Of a stretch of 64,000 bases of DNA, positions 33,264-44,873 are shown piece after piece. Made by a program: the position numbers and the translations under genes. Numbering within the stretch: the stretch's first letter is position 1; every line of letters starts with the position of its first letter. The notes under the pieces were generated by a model that did no database searches, was not told the origin of the DNA, and saw only the letters and a program-made list of their open reading frames with translations. The stretch comes from Ganoderma boninense. Lineage: Eukaryota > Basidiomycota > Agaricomycetes > Polyporales > Polyporaceae. The stretch lies in contig CM035310.1 in NCBI GenBank assembly GCA_002900995.3, positions 816,929 to 880,928 on the forward strand, given 5' to 3'.

Positions 33264-35036
33264 ATGGTCAAAATCACTACGAGTCGCTCTATTGCTGATG
33301 TTCCAGACATCGTATACTATGTGGTATCTCACCTCGATCCGGACAGCCACCCAGAACATCAGGACGTGTACACTGTCCGTCGAGCTCTAGCACATTTGGC
33401 CAGAACTTGTCGGAACTTCCTTCCCCCAGCCTTGAAGATGCTCTGGAAACGCCTGCCTGACGACCAACCTCTTGCCGATCTTCTGTGTGTCCTAGGTATT
33501 GCTCAAAAGCATGGCACGCCGCAGCGGCCGCACAGCGAGATGGGCTCCGAAACAACTGAGCTCGCTCGTTTCGAGGTACCCATCCAGCTGAATCCACGTA
33601 TATTGTTTGCTGCCAGCCAAAGGGAGGCAGCTGAGCACGGCTGGAAGACCTTACGTGGCTACGATGATCGATATGTGAGGTTTTAACTTATCTTGGACCC
33701 ACTGCGCACTGTCCGGCTCATTTGCTGCTCACAACTAGACCCTACGCGGCTCGGGCGACCCTTCTACCCACGCACGTTGGAAGGACTTCGAAAGGTACGC
33801 CTCCTGTGTGCGAGCGATCACGCTTTTTGCATTCGACGGCCCCAAATGGTGCGAGCTCTGGCGGGATCTCGTGTCCTGTTTCGGTCCAAGGCCCCTCCTT
33901 CCCAACCTGCAATCGGTTTCGCTCATTTCCATCTCCCCACACGAGCTCACCCCAAGCGCCTTCCTCTTGTTGTCTCCCTCTGTCACCACCCTCCACTTTG
34001 CTTTTAAGCATGACATCCTGAGCGTTCATGCCGCCCTCCCCCTAGTATTCGACCGCGCGCCGACAATCGAAACCCTCCGCCTATCTGTGGCTCCCTGGGA
34101 GGGCATGCACGCTCACTGTCCCCGTGTTCGTCGCATCTCAGTCGTCCCTCATCTCAATGAAAGGCAGCTTCGCTATCTCGTCAATTTTTCGGATCTCCGT
34201 TCCCTCTCCATCTTGCTCTCCGACACATTCACCTTGACCGAGCGACTCGCGCTTCCCTTGCTCGACATGCTTCACGTCAAAGGACACTGGTCATGCCTCA
34301 CGCACCTTCTCACCGCTACCCACGCCCCGGACCTCCGCATGCTCTCTCTCGAAGCCTGGGAGCCCAGGACACGTTCAAGGAATCCATCCTTGACATCGCC
34401 CGCCCGCTCTTCGCGCTCTGTGGCCTGCGGACGCTTGTTCTCATCCTCCCAGACTACCTCGCCCTCGACTGCTCTTCGGAGGACCTCCGCGCCATGTCGG
34501 AGGCGTGGAGCAACATTGAGGAGCTTCACATCGAGTCCTGGAAGTACTTCGTGCCGACGTGGATGACACCGCGCGAAGAGCGTCCGCGGGGAGGGCCATT
34601 GGGGGCCTTGCGCCACTTCGCCCGCAATTGCTCGCGTCTGCGGACCCTGCATCTGCCCCCCATGGAGGCGACTACGGCGCTTGCAATGGGCGAGGCGTTC
34701 GAGAACGGCCGTCTCGCGCACGGGTTGGAGCGGCTCATCGTGTCCAAGTTGCGGATCAGCCAGCGGCTGCAAGACGACTCAGATCGGGAGATCAAGTCCA
34801 GCTCCCAGTCGGTGGTCGAGTTCGTGGGGATGGTCTTCCCCAAGGCTGCATGGGCATTCAGAGAGGAGCGCATCTCGGTTGCGGATGGATGGTTGGTCGC
34901 ACACGAGAATGCGACCTGCAGCGCATCGGCGGACCTCAACAGCTCTGTCAGCTCTATATCATCTTTGACGGTCACGTCTTCAGAGGCCCCAGGAGTTTCA
35001 CAGAGACGCCTTATCATTCGTTTCCCGCTCCAATAA
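33264..35036 (+). pseudogene. F-box pseudogene F14 (subfamily III), plus strand
   Basis: Exon 1 (33264-33674) reads SRSIADVPDIVYYVVSHLDP, VRRALAHLARTCRNFLPPALKMLWKRLPDDQPLADLLCVL. A 64-nt intron (33675-33738, GTGAGG...AACTAG) joins in phase to exon 2: TLRGSGDPSTHARWKDFERYA. At about 34360, after SLEAWE, the frame breaks; the other frame continues DTFKESILDIARPLFALCGL and is open to 35036. Compared with F6, about 50 codons are missing at the break, so this is a real deletion and not a single-base error. The C-terminus is unlike the CCLDCDDRQLSAQKF end of F6, F16 and F17. Confidence 0.8.
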
Positions 35037-35514
35037 GAATTCATTGAGATGTGGTTTGTGTGCCATTGTGTAGTAACTGAGGTTACAGAGCGTACAGGGA
35101 CTTTGGTAGCATCAACTACCACACTTTGCAGATGCCGATAGGCGCGAACATGACAGAAGGGCACTGTGTCTGCAAACATGGGCGCGGTCAAGAAGTTTCC
35201 AGCCTAGGACTCAACATCGTGAACCAGCGTGGATCATGTAGCATCCCGCGCACGAGGCATTCGGACGACGAATGTCTGATAGTTGTTCCGCCTCCGCCCC
35301 ATTCTTCTTGCTCGGCTGGGCCTGGGAGTAGTCTCCGTTGCTGACCTTTATCGGGATGTAACGATGACAGTCGATGTTTCCTAATAAAGGGCCTGGGCAC
35401 GATCGATATAATCGCCGTCGGAGAATCCCAAACCCAAGGAAAGGTCACGGGAACTCCGCTGAACTTGGCTCTCATGCCCTCTTCAACACACCACGGCCAC
35501 TTCTCATTAGAACG
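35037..35514. other. No gene recognised
   Basis: Spacer between F14 and F15, both on the plus strand. Presumably contains the F14 3' end and the F15 promoter; I see no clear TATA box, RNA gene or repeat. Confidence 0.5.
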
Positions 35515-37272
35515 ATGACATCGCAGTCTGTATCCCTCTCTTTGGCCGCCATATACGACGTCCTCCCTTGTATCATCTCTCACCTTGATCCCGAACACGG
35601 TTGGCCCCAAACACTCATCCGCCAGGCATTAATCGCATTAGCAACAGCCCACAGCACGTTCACCAAGCCAGCTCTGTCTGCCCTGTGGCGGTCTCTGCCT
35701 GAGGACGATGCGCTTAACCACCTACTCTGCATCCTCGGGATTGCAAAGGAAGTTCCTCGGGAAGAAGGCTGGAGTGCGCCACACTTGGTACGTTCTTTGA
35801 GCTTTCCTCCCCGGATATCATGCAACGCCACACTAACTACGTAACAGGAACTTTGTGGAATCCCTAACCTACGTGAGGCCGGATGGAAGAGATTTCGAGA
35901 ATACGCTAGCTTCGTGCGGAAAATCGTCGTCATCCCGACCCGTGTTACCCAGTATGGGTCGGGCGCCGCGCCACTCCTCCACCAAACGTTCTGGTGCCAA
36001 ATAGCGTCCATCCTTGGCGACGAGCCCATCCTTCCGAACTTGACCGCCATTCATTTTTTCAGCAGAGACTCTGGTCGTGCCATCGACATGGGGGCGATGC
36101 GCCTGCTAAGCCCGCGTATCCACGAACTCACGATTGAATTCGACTTCGTACGAGCAAGCCACGCGTCGACGCTGAACGCTGCGTTTGCATCCTGCTTTTC
36201 ATCCACACCGGACCTTCAGAGGCTTACTCTGATGCTGCCGCACTCGCTTCTCGACTTGGACTCCTTCCCGCAGTCGCATCCAGGCCTCCGCTACCTCAAA
36301 ATGCACGAACCACTCAGCGCACAACGTCTTGCATCCATCGCGTCCCTTTTGGCCCTCGAATCCCTCTCCATCAACCTCTCAGAACCAGTCAATGTCCCCA
36401 TCCAATTCACGACACTCCGCAGTCTTTCCATAGGGTATACGCTACAGAACGCCACCAGCCTCATCACCTCCATCGATGCGCCCTGCCTCCGTGATCTGTC
36501 CCTCAGCTCGTCCCACCGAGCCTCCCCCGGCCTCCGTGCAGAGCTGTCCCAGTGCCTGCACCCCCTGGCTACGCGCTTCCCGTCCCTCACGGGCTTCCAC
36601 TGGAGCTGCTCGCAGCTCATGGAGATGAAGCGCGGTTACCTGGGCTCCAGAGACCCAGGCGGGACACTCGCGGAGCTCCTCGAGCCCCTCCTCTCCTTGC
36701 GCGCCCTCCGCGACTTCTCTCTCAACCTTGGCGGCCCCATCGTGCCCTACTCCCACACCGACTTCCGGCGGATGGCGGAGGCGTGGCCCAATCTCGAGAG
36801 CCTCGCGCTCGAGCTCGAGCATGCAGACGACGAGGACAGGTTCCGCGCTCACAATCATTACGGTGGTGAGACCTCCGGCTTCCTGTGGGCAAGTCACAGT
36901 GGTGGCAGCGCGCGCGCGGCCCCCGCCCGCCCTGTGCAGCACGCAGACGTCGAGACCTTCGCGTCCTTCGCACGCTGTTGCCCCCGCCTGCACACCGTCG
37001 ATGTCCCTCGCGTGTGGGTCGAGTCCGCCGCGGACGTCCCGTGTCTGGTCCCACCCTCTGGATCGGAGTGCTGCCCGGTGAGAGGTCGGGCGGGGCATGG
37101 GCTGCGAGTGTTGCGCGTACGTGACCTCCGCGGTCCTGAGCAAGTTTTTGGGTTGAATGATGGTCCGCTCAAACGTCGGAGGAGCGAAGTGTTCCGGGAG
37201 GCGATGAGGCCCCTTTTCCCATTCACTGCGTTTCGTTTACCGATCGTGGTCGATGCAGTCGTGGTTTCGTAA
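35515..37272 (+). CDS. F-box protein F15 (subfamily II), two exons
   Basis: Probable SCF substrate receptor of 565 aa, on the opposite strand to most of the array. Exon 1 (35515-35787) starts MTSQSVSLSLAAIYDVLPCI and has RQALIALATAHSTFTKPALSALWRSLPED. A 60-nt intron (35788-35847, GTACGT...AACAG) joins in phase to exon 2 (35848-37272): ELCGIPNLREAGWKRFREYA. Family marks: GPIVPYSHTDFRRMAEAWPNL, FASFARCCPRLHTVDVP, and a tail ending FPFTAFRLPIVVD. An insertion of about 40 residues rich in Gly, Ser, Ala and Arg sits before the FARCCPRL motif. Intact. Nearest relative here is F20, which has a similar start (MTSRSPATIHDIFH) and tail (FPFAAVHLPI). Confidence 0.85.
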
Positions 37273-37544
37273 CCGTGCACCGACACCATGTCTACCTTGA
37301 GTTGGCGCGCAACCACTGGTTTGTGCTTTGTGCTACTTCACTAGCGGATTCCATTGCCGCGGTGTGTATGACAGCGCGCGTTGTGATGACACCGCTGACA
37401 TCGATTACTGAAATACAGACCTGTGGTCCACTGAAGTGGTCAGGCATATGTATTTGGCTAGCGACCGGGCGTCGTACTACTAATTAGTATCCTGTCGTAT
37501 CTGTGCAAATACATCGGGCCCGGGCTCGGATGACGCGAGCACCC

Positions 37545-37715
37545 TCACCCGACAGTCCCGACAACGAACCCTCCCGAGCCCGTACTGTCCAGCTCGATCG
37601 TATGAGCCCCCTTCAACCGCGCCCCGCCATCATACACCTGCTCAACCCCGAGCGCGACGCCCGGCACCGCGCTCAAGTCGAACTCCCTCGCCGCATACTC
37701 CATGTTCGTCGCTAG
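37545..37715 (-). CDS. C-terminal fragment of a glycosidase-like protein, cut by the gap
   Basis: On the minus strand this codes LATNMEYAAREFDLSAVPGV, then KGAHTIELDSTGSGGFVVG and a stop. It matches the end of the glycosidase-like gene at 42753-44750 (LATNMEYAAREFDLGTVPGV, KGIGTIELDSTGTGAFIVG). The rest of the gene would lie in the 100-N gap, which must be larger than drawn if the gene is whole. After the gap the sequence belongs to a plus-strand gene, so either most of a second copy is missing or only a fragment exists. Confidence 0.75.
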   Translation of the reverse strand, partial: LATNMEYAAREFDLSAVPGVALGVEQVYDGGARLKGAHTIELDSTGSGGFVVGTVG

Positions 37716-37815
37716 NNNNNNNNNNNNNNNNNNNNNNNNNNNNNNNNNNNNNNNNNNNNNNNNNNNNNNNNNNNNNNNNNNNNNNNNNNNNNNNNNNNNN
37801 NNNNNNNNNNNNNNN
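37716..37815. other. Assembly gap (100 N)
   Basis: Exactly 100 unknown bases. It hides the 5' end of the GH79 gene on the right and the body of the glycosidase fragment on the left. Confidence 0.99.
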
Positions 37816-37816
37816 G

Positions 37817-40341
37817 CTGCCGGAACCCGCTGCCAGCGAACGCGTGTTCAGGGATCCAGCTGGCGCGCAGCCTTGCGAGCGGGATGAACGGGCTGTCGGA
37901 TACCGCTGAGCGGCGCGTTTATTACGGGTTCTCGGTCGAGATGTCGGTCGTTGACGAAGTCAGTAAGTAAACCGTAAATGTCAGCGTCGCTCTCAATGGC
38001 GGCGCGGCGGTCCTCGGAGCCACGTTATGATTCGGTGGCTGATTGCCGAGCTCTGTTTACCGGCGCAGTATAGTCGGGTACTTGAATGGGTGCGTGGGCA
38101 TCTGTAGGCGCCATATATGGGGTGAAAATGACGCTTACGATCACCGCGACGACAGCTCGCACATCCAGCCTCCCTTCCTTAACCTCATGTCGCTCGTTGC
38201 CGAGCGCGCGGGGCGTGTCCATGTCCGGGTAGGAGGAAACACACAAGAGACTGCGCGGATGGTCACGAGTCTGCCCGACGGCAAGGCGATCGAGAAGCAG
38301 AAGGTCGACACGAACAACCCTGTACGTCCGCCTCCTTCATCCGTGCTTAGTCCCTATCAGAGTTTGGTCTGAACCCTCCGGATATACTGGCACTCTGCCC
38401 GTTCTAGACGCAAACGCCAGCACTGCTGTACACGCCCGAGATCTTGTACTGGCTGTCGAACATCTCCTCTCTGGTAAACGTCAAGTGGTATCTGGGCATC
38501 CCGCTGAACGACACCTCGGACATCCGGCTCGAGATCGCACATACGGCCAGCAGATCCTCGGCGACAACCTCATCGGCCTCCAGGTCGGCAACGAACCCGA
38601 CCTCTACGCTCGGTAAGAAGCCTAGAAAGAAGTGCTGGCGAGGGGTGCTTACGACGATCTTGTTATGCTGCTAGACATGAGCACCGAGCGTCGACGTATG
38701 GCCCGTACGACTACTTTGGCGAGTTCGGGGACATCCTGGGCGCGATGAAGAACCTGAACCTCCGCACAAACCTCCTCATCGGCCCGAGCTTGGCCACTGG
38801 CGACTGGACACCCGAGAGTACGTCATAAGGGCGCATATAGTCGCAGAGGGGATCGTGCCTTGACTGAACTCTCCATTCTGCGCAGTGGTGTGGAACACAG
38901 GCTTCATCCCAGCGTACAGCGACGCCCTCACCGCGCTGACCGTCGAGCAGTGAGTTGCACACCCCCGTCCGAGCACCTACACGTAAGCCACACTCACCCC
39001 TTCCCTTCCCTTTTCCCCCTCGCGCAGCTACCCGGACGACAACTGCGCGGCGAACTACGAGGGGTTCGGGGACCCGAAGGACCCGCAGGCGGAGTTCGCG
39101 CAGTACCTCGACCACAGCATGGGCGTGAACACGGTCGCGCAGTACCTGAACTCGACCGCGATCGCGCAGGCGGCGGGGGAAGCCGTTCATCATGTTCGAG
39201 ACGAACTCGGCGTCGTGCGGCGGGTTCGCGGGCATCTCGACGAGCTTCGGCGCCGCGCTGTGGGGCGCTCGACTACGGGCTCGAGATGGCCGCGAGCAAC
39301 TTCTCGCACGCGCTCCTGCACGTCGGCGGGCAGAACGTGTACTACAACGTGCGTTTCTTGGTCTTGGCTGGTTTTTGCGTTTCTTGGTCTTGGCTGGTTT
39401 TTGTGTATGGGGGGATGTCGGTGCTGATGCGCTTGTGGCTGCTTCGTAGCCGTTCACTGGTAAGCGTCGAACCCCCGAGTCGCGCGCGCATACATGCCTG
39501 CCCTCTTGACGAATCTGACGGATGCCACCCCAGCGCCCCCGACAAACGAGACCTCGTTCCACGAGTGGACGATCGGCCCGATCTTCTACTCCGTCCTCGC
39601 GGTCGCTGAGACGCTCGGGAGCTCGAACAACTCGCAGATCAAGGACCTCTGGCAGAACAGCGGCTCCCTCTATACACCGGGCTACGCCATCTACGAGAAT
39701 GGCAACCTCGCGCGCATCGCGCTGGTGAACTTCATGACCGACCCCTCCGGCGCGAACGACTACACCGTCTCGATCTCAGTCGGGGGCGGGGACAGCGGCC
39801 AGCCTGCCGCGACGCCCGCGTCCGTCAAGGTGAAGTGAGTGTCCAGTCTTCTCGCCACACCCACGCGCAATGGCTGACGGGGCGGTGCAGGTACCTCGTC
39901 GCGCCCTCGGTCGGGGACAAGTTCAACATCACGTGGGGCAACCAGACGTTCGGCGGGCAGTACGAGGCGGACGGGCGGCTCAAGGGCGAACTGCACCTCG
40001 AGGACGTGCCGTGCGACGCGGCGAACAACGTGTGCCAGGTGCGCGTGCCCGCGCCCGGGTTCGCGCTCGTGTTCATGAGCGACGCCGCGGCGCAGGAGAG
40101 CGAGCCCGCGAGCACCGCGACGTTCGCGACCACCGCCGTCACGAAGTACAAGAACACAGCGACGGTCGACGAGGCGGTCCTTGCGACGTCGAATGGGAAT
40201 AAGGGCATGGGTGCGATGCGGGGGAGCACGAGCTATGGGAGCGGCAATGGCGCTGTGGGACGGGCGAGGGGGCCGGGGCTTGGTGCGCTGTTGGGTGCTG
40301 TGGCTGTGGCGGGCGGGATGATGCATGTGCGGGTGTTTTGA
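37817..40341 (+). CDS. GH79-family beta-glucuronidase-like protein, 5' end in gap, frameshifted
   Basis: GH79 enzymes release glucuronic acid from glycans; fungal members are secreted and act on arabinogalactan and proteoglycan side chains. Recognised by EMSVVDEVSN/SHIQPPFLNL, AERAGRVHVRVGGNTQETAR, IGLQVGNEPDLYAR (probable acid/base Glu in NEP) and the beta-sandwich C-terminal domain. Exons: 37818-37966, 38156-38321, 38408-38612, 38675-38817, 38886-38949, 39028-39348, 39450-39459 (10 nt), 39534-39834, 39891-40341. The C-terminus ends in a hydrophobic stretch (LGALLGAVAVAGGMM), perhaps a GPI signal. Three indels break the frame: near 38541, in a G run near 39176, and near 39268. Conserved sequence resumes after each, so they may be assembly errors. 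The signal peptide would lie in the gap. First intron boundaries are the least certain. Confidence 0.75.
39352..39403. repeat. 26-nt tandem duplication inside a GH79 intron
   Basis: The 26-nt unit starting cgtttcttggtcttgg occurs twice in perfect tandem, in the intron between exons ending 39348 and starting 39450. It lengthens the intron to 101 nt without touching either splice site. Confidence 0.95.
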
Positions 40342-40548
40342 TTGTGCACTGCCGTCGTCGTGAACCAGTACGTACAGTAGTATGTGTTTCGCGGAATATT
40401 ATCACCACGCCTGCATTTGAGCACTTACGGTCAGAGAATCTATACCATGACAGAATGAACAGATGCGGCACACCTTCATAGGCTTCACCATTGCGGTTGC
40501 CCTACTTGTGCTGCGAGCGGGTTGAAGGTACGTCAAATACGCACTGAA

Positions 40549-40590
40549 CGCTAGAATTCCTAGGCCGATAGTTGCAGGTCGTGACAATGG
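40549..40590. repeat. Partial copy of the F16 3' end
   Basis: About 40 bases (agaattcctaggccgatag, then ttgcaggtcgtgacaatgg) resemble 40672-40710 at the 3' end of F16 (agaatttctgcgccgacag, then ttgcagctcgtcacagtcg). It lies about 120 bp downstream of the F16 stop and looks like a diverged short tandem duplication. The rest of 40342-40669 shows nothing. Confidence 0.6.
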
Positions 40591-40669
40591 CCAGGCCTAA
40601 CCACGCCTCCGTTTAGATAGTCATTGGCAGGGCCAGAGACTCCCGGATATACGACTGCGTGGACACCGA

Positions 40670-42497
40670 TTAGAATTTCTGCGCCGACAGTTGCAGCTCG
40701 TCACAGTCGAGACAGCAAGCGTTGTCGCGTACAACCAGCCACCCGTCCTCGAGTGTAATCCTTTCCTTCCTGAAGGCCCACGCCGCAGCCGGGAAAACAT
40801 TCTTGACGAGCTCCACCGCCCGCTCTGTCGAATCGGCCTGCGAGTGGGAGTCACCTTCCGCTCCTGCTTCGACCTTCAACTTCGACACGACGAGGCTCTG
40901 CAAGCCATGCACGTCGCCGCGCGAAGGTAGCGCCTCACCGGGCACCTCAAGCTGGGTCGCGTCCATCGGAGGCAGGTGCAGCGTACGCAAGCGCGGGCAG
41001 TTGCGCGCGAAGTGCGCTATGGCGGCGAACGGCCCTCCGCGCGGACGCTCCCCGGCGCCGGGGTGCTCTGGGAGGCCCTTGAGGGTGAAGTAGTCCCAGA
41101 GCTGTATATGGAGCGCCTCGAGACCGGGCCATGCCTCCGACATGGCGCGGAGGTCGTCAGACGAGCAGTTCATGTCGATGTAGTTCGGGAGGATGAGTGT
41201 CAGCGCGCGCAGGGCGGGGAGCACGAGCAGGGGGCCGACGACGTCGAGAAGCGAGACTTGGACGGTTTCCTGCACGATCCGGTCTGGCCACTGCAGCGAG
41301 GGGCTGCCTGAGCTCGCGACGACGGACAGGCTCGTCAGGCGGGGGTGCTTGGCGGCGATGACGCGGAGGCACTCGGAGGCGGATTGCACAACTTGGCGGG
41401 GTGGCCGGGCGCGCTCCCAGGTCGTGATGGCGAGTGCGCGGAGATGTGGGGCGTTGGCGGCGTTGAGGAATGCTGTGAGGTACGTCCAGTCCCCCTTGGC
41501 TTGCAGGGTGTCGAGGAGCGGATAGGCGAGCACACTGCCCTCCAGTTCCAGCTCGATGAAGATCCGGAGCGATATGGACAGAGAACGGAGATGGGGGAGT
41601 TTTGCGAGGTGTTGGAGCTGCTTTGCGTCTACCAGCGGGAACACCTCGACGTGGCGGACGCGACTGTCGAAGGTATGGTGCATGTCCTCCCAGGGCTGTG
41701 TGGAGATGCCCACCCTCTCTATCCCAGGTGCGCGCTCGAATGCCAGAGACAGTGCGGAGTGGAGCGACGCGCTAGCATATGACTGGCCGCGATATTCGAG
41801 AGAGGTGACGGAGGGGGACAGCAATAGGAAGGACCCAGCAATGATATCGTGTTGGGTCCTGTCTTGGATGAAGGAGACTGATTGCAGGCAAGGGAGCAGG
41901 GGCCGAGCCGCGCCTAGTCGGGCTCCCAGGGCATCCCAGAGATTGCTCCATTTCGGTCCGTCGAACGCCCAGAGTCTCGCGATGCTTTGCACGTAGGCAG
42001 CATACTCTTCGAAGCGCTCCCAGTGTGGGTGAGCGGACGGGTCGTCTGCAGCTCGATCGCACAAAGTCTGTGCATATGTATAAACAGTGAGCAAACAAGA
42101 CAAGAGGCAAGACGAAAAGGAGGTTTACGTATATGTCGTAGAAGCCCCGCATGATCTTGTAGCGCTGTGCGACTGCCTCCACCTGGGCAGGACTGAGTGG
42201 CCACGGGACACCCTGCTGAGACGGAGGGAGCGGCCCTACCATCTTGTACCTCTCCACAATTCCTAGTGCGCAAAGGAGGTCTGCGAGAGGTTGGTCGTCG
42301 GGTAGGCGTCTCCATAGGATCTTCAGAGCTGGATGAGAAAAGCTTCTGCAGGTCCTGGCCAACTGAGCGAGAGATTGGCGAGCCGACTTGGACGCGCTGT
42401 AACTCAGGCGTGGTCGTCCTGGGTCGAGATAAGACACTACGTGGTGGATGATGTCTGGGAAGTCGGCGATAGAACGAGCTTCTGGCTCTGGGCCCAT
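40670..42497 (-). CDS. F-box protein F16 (subfamily III), two exons
   Basis: Probable SCF substrate receptor of 588 aa. Exon 1 (42129-42497) starts MGPEPEARSIADFPDIIHHV, with SARQSLAQLARTCRSFSHPALKILWRRLPDDQPLADLLCAL. A 61-nt intron (42068-42128, GTAAAC...TGCACAG) joins in phase to exon 2 (40670-42067): TLCDRAADDPSAHPHWERFEEYA. The end is CCLDCDELQLSAQKF, shared with F6 and F17. No stop or shift. This is the cleanest subfamily III gene in the window and the reference for the lesions in F6, F13, F14 and F17. The ATG is the conserved one, four codons before EARSIADF. Confidence 0.87.
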
Positions 42498-42752
42498 TTT
42501 TGTGGTGGCAGACTGAGAGAGAGAGACCAGAGTGATCGCCACGAACATTTGGCCGCAGTGAACGTAGCGCTCTCGGGCCACGTGCATTCCCTCGGCGTCA
42601 TGGTTTCGATGACATGGAAATCACAACGCGGTGTACCTCTTTGATCACTGTAAGAGAGCGGCGACCGGGATACGAACCACTGCGAGAGGAGCTTACAACG
42701 TGTGCTACACCAATACACCAAAGAAGTCGCTCCATCTCCATCTTCAGCGGGT

Positions 42753-44750
42753 TCAATGGCGCCCAACGATGAACGCCCCAGTACCCGTGCTGTCCAGCTC
42801 AATCGTACCGATCCCCTTCATGCGCGCGCCGACGTCAAACACCTGCCTCGTCCCAAACAGTGTTCTCTCCGCAACGCCGGGCACCGTGCCCAGGTCGAAC
42901 TCCCTCGCCGCATACTCCATATTCGTCGCAAGCACGAGCGTCTCGCGTCCCACCGTCCACAACCCCACGTCAACCCCATCCCTCAGCACATGCACAAAGC
43001 TCGCCCGCGGACTCAGGATGAACGCCTTCATCTCGCCCGCGAGCGCGCGCGACAGCGCCGCCCCGGACGCGGTGATGTCCGCTGGGGCGGGGGCGTCCCA
43101 CGAGACGGACCCGCGCGCGCCATGGTTGATCGCGAGCGCGGTCTCCACGACGAACTCGCGGCCGGTGGGCACGCGGCTCCAGTACTCGGACGCCCCGAAG
43201 CCCTGCGGGACCGTCCAGAGCGCCTTGGTGCGCGCCCAGCCCGAGGCAAGCCGCCGCGCGGCGAACTCGTCCATGCGCGTGGCGATGTCTGCGAGCGCGC
43301 CGGCGCAGTTGTCGCACCCGCAGTCGCCGAAGTCCGGGGTGCACGACGTGTTCTGCAGCGGGAGGGGATGAATGCTATGGTTAGTGACTAGACGCTGCTG
43401 CTATTGGGGAGAGCGGGTAATGACGGGAGGTGAGGAGAGGAGAGGGGAGGAGGCGTACCCAGCGGACGGACCAGGTCGCGTTGATGCCGATGGGGTAGGT
43501 GTCCTGCATGACGATGTCAGCGCCGGCCGAGTACTCGGGCCAGTAGTAGTTCTCGCAGTTGAGGACGAGCGAGACGGGGTGGTAGCCGTCGAGGGAGTTG
43601 ATGAGGTCGTACGCGGTCGTCGTCGCGTTGAACGGGTCGGACGTGCCGTCCGGCTCGTCGCCCGTGTACCAGAGGAGGAGCGCGGGGCTGTTTTTGATGT
43701 TGTTCACCTCGGCGGCGACGGCGGTGGTGTTCTGATACGTCCTGCGAGGCGCGCGCGCGCGACGTTAGGTCGCTAGAATCAAGTCACACAGCGCGAGGGG
43801 AGTGGCGTACCAGCGCATGTCGTACATCAGGTAGATGCCGACCTTCTCCATGCGCTCGACCACCGCAGACAGCGCGGTAAGGTTGCTATACGGCGGAATA
43901 GGGTGAATCTACAACACGCTTCGTAAGAAAAGACCCAGATCCCCAGACTTCCAACACGGCCGCTTACCACTGTGTAACCCTGAGCAGCAATCTCGTCGAT
44001 CGTCGACAAGTTCGCAGTCAGGTAATCAAAACTGGTATAAAACCCGACCGGGAACACCGTCTCATAGCTCATGCCCTTCCCATTCGCCGGCTGTACGAGC
44101 AGCGCGCCAGTCCGCAAGTCCATCTTCGTCACTGACCGCCCCGCAGGGGGATCGGGGAGGTACGCCAGCTGCGCCACCGCGGTGTACGTCGCGCTCGAGC
44201 CGTACCGCGCCGTGCACTGCACGTCGTACAGTGCAGTCTGTGGGCTGAGGTCTTTCAAGGAGAACGAGAGGGTCGTGGACGCGTTGGGGGCGAGCGAACC
44301 CCGAGCGAGTATCTTCCCGTTGACGGAGACCGTGACCTCGAGCGGGCTTGCGGAGGAGCGCGTGGGCAGGGTGATGGGCGCGGCGCCCGCGATGTGTGAG
44401 TACACTACGGGCGCGTCGATCAGGAAGGTCTGGGTTGTGGATGCGTCGGAGGGGAGGTACGGCTTGATGGCTGGGGAGCAGCTGAAGGCGAGGAGCGGGT
44501 CTGAGGAGGCGGCCGGGGTGGGGAATTCGCCGCCTGGGGGTACAATGGGTTCGCCGGCTTCGTAGTTCTTGCCGCACCTGAGTAGAGGAGATGAGCCGAT
44601 GAAGTCCGCCCGTTCTGAAGAGAATACGACTAGCGAAAGATACAGAGGATTGGCGCAGCTGCGCTCGCAATGATTCTCACCACCTCGTATGCGCGCTGTC
44701 AGGATGCCGATTCCGTGAGACTGTCGGTGAACGCATGCACCTCGAAGCAC
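42753..44750 (-). CDS. Uncharacterised TIM-barrel glycosidase-like protein, 5' end damaged
   Basis: Looks like a secreted (beta/alpha)8-barrel glycoside hydrolase; I cannot assign a CAZy family. Exons on the minus strand: a partial one above 44684, then 43968-44577 (CGKNYEAGEPIVPPGGEF; beta-sandwich-like part; DEIAAQGYTV), 43811-43908 (IHPIPPYSNLTALSAVVERM), 43459-43741 (SPALLLWYTGDEPDGTSDPF, then DIVMQDTYPIG), and 42753-43352 (NTSCTPDFGDCGCDNC, WTVPQGFGASEYW, LATNMEYAAREF). Introns are 59-106 nt and in phase. Upstream of 44684, HPCFEVHAFTDSLTE and SAHTR are one base out of frame and no start or signal peptide is found before the duplicated block at 44874. The 5' end therefore seems lost or shifted. 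A C-terminal sister fragment lies at 37545-37715. Confidence 0.65.
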
Positions 44751-44873
44751 GGGTGCTGCACAAGGTCGCCTGGCTCTAGACCGCGTCGGTGATATGAGTA
44801 CGCTCGGTGGGGCGAGATGTCAAGTCTCCGACAACGTTTCACGCCGCTTTATTCACTCTGGATAGACATTCGT

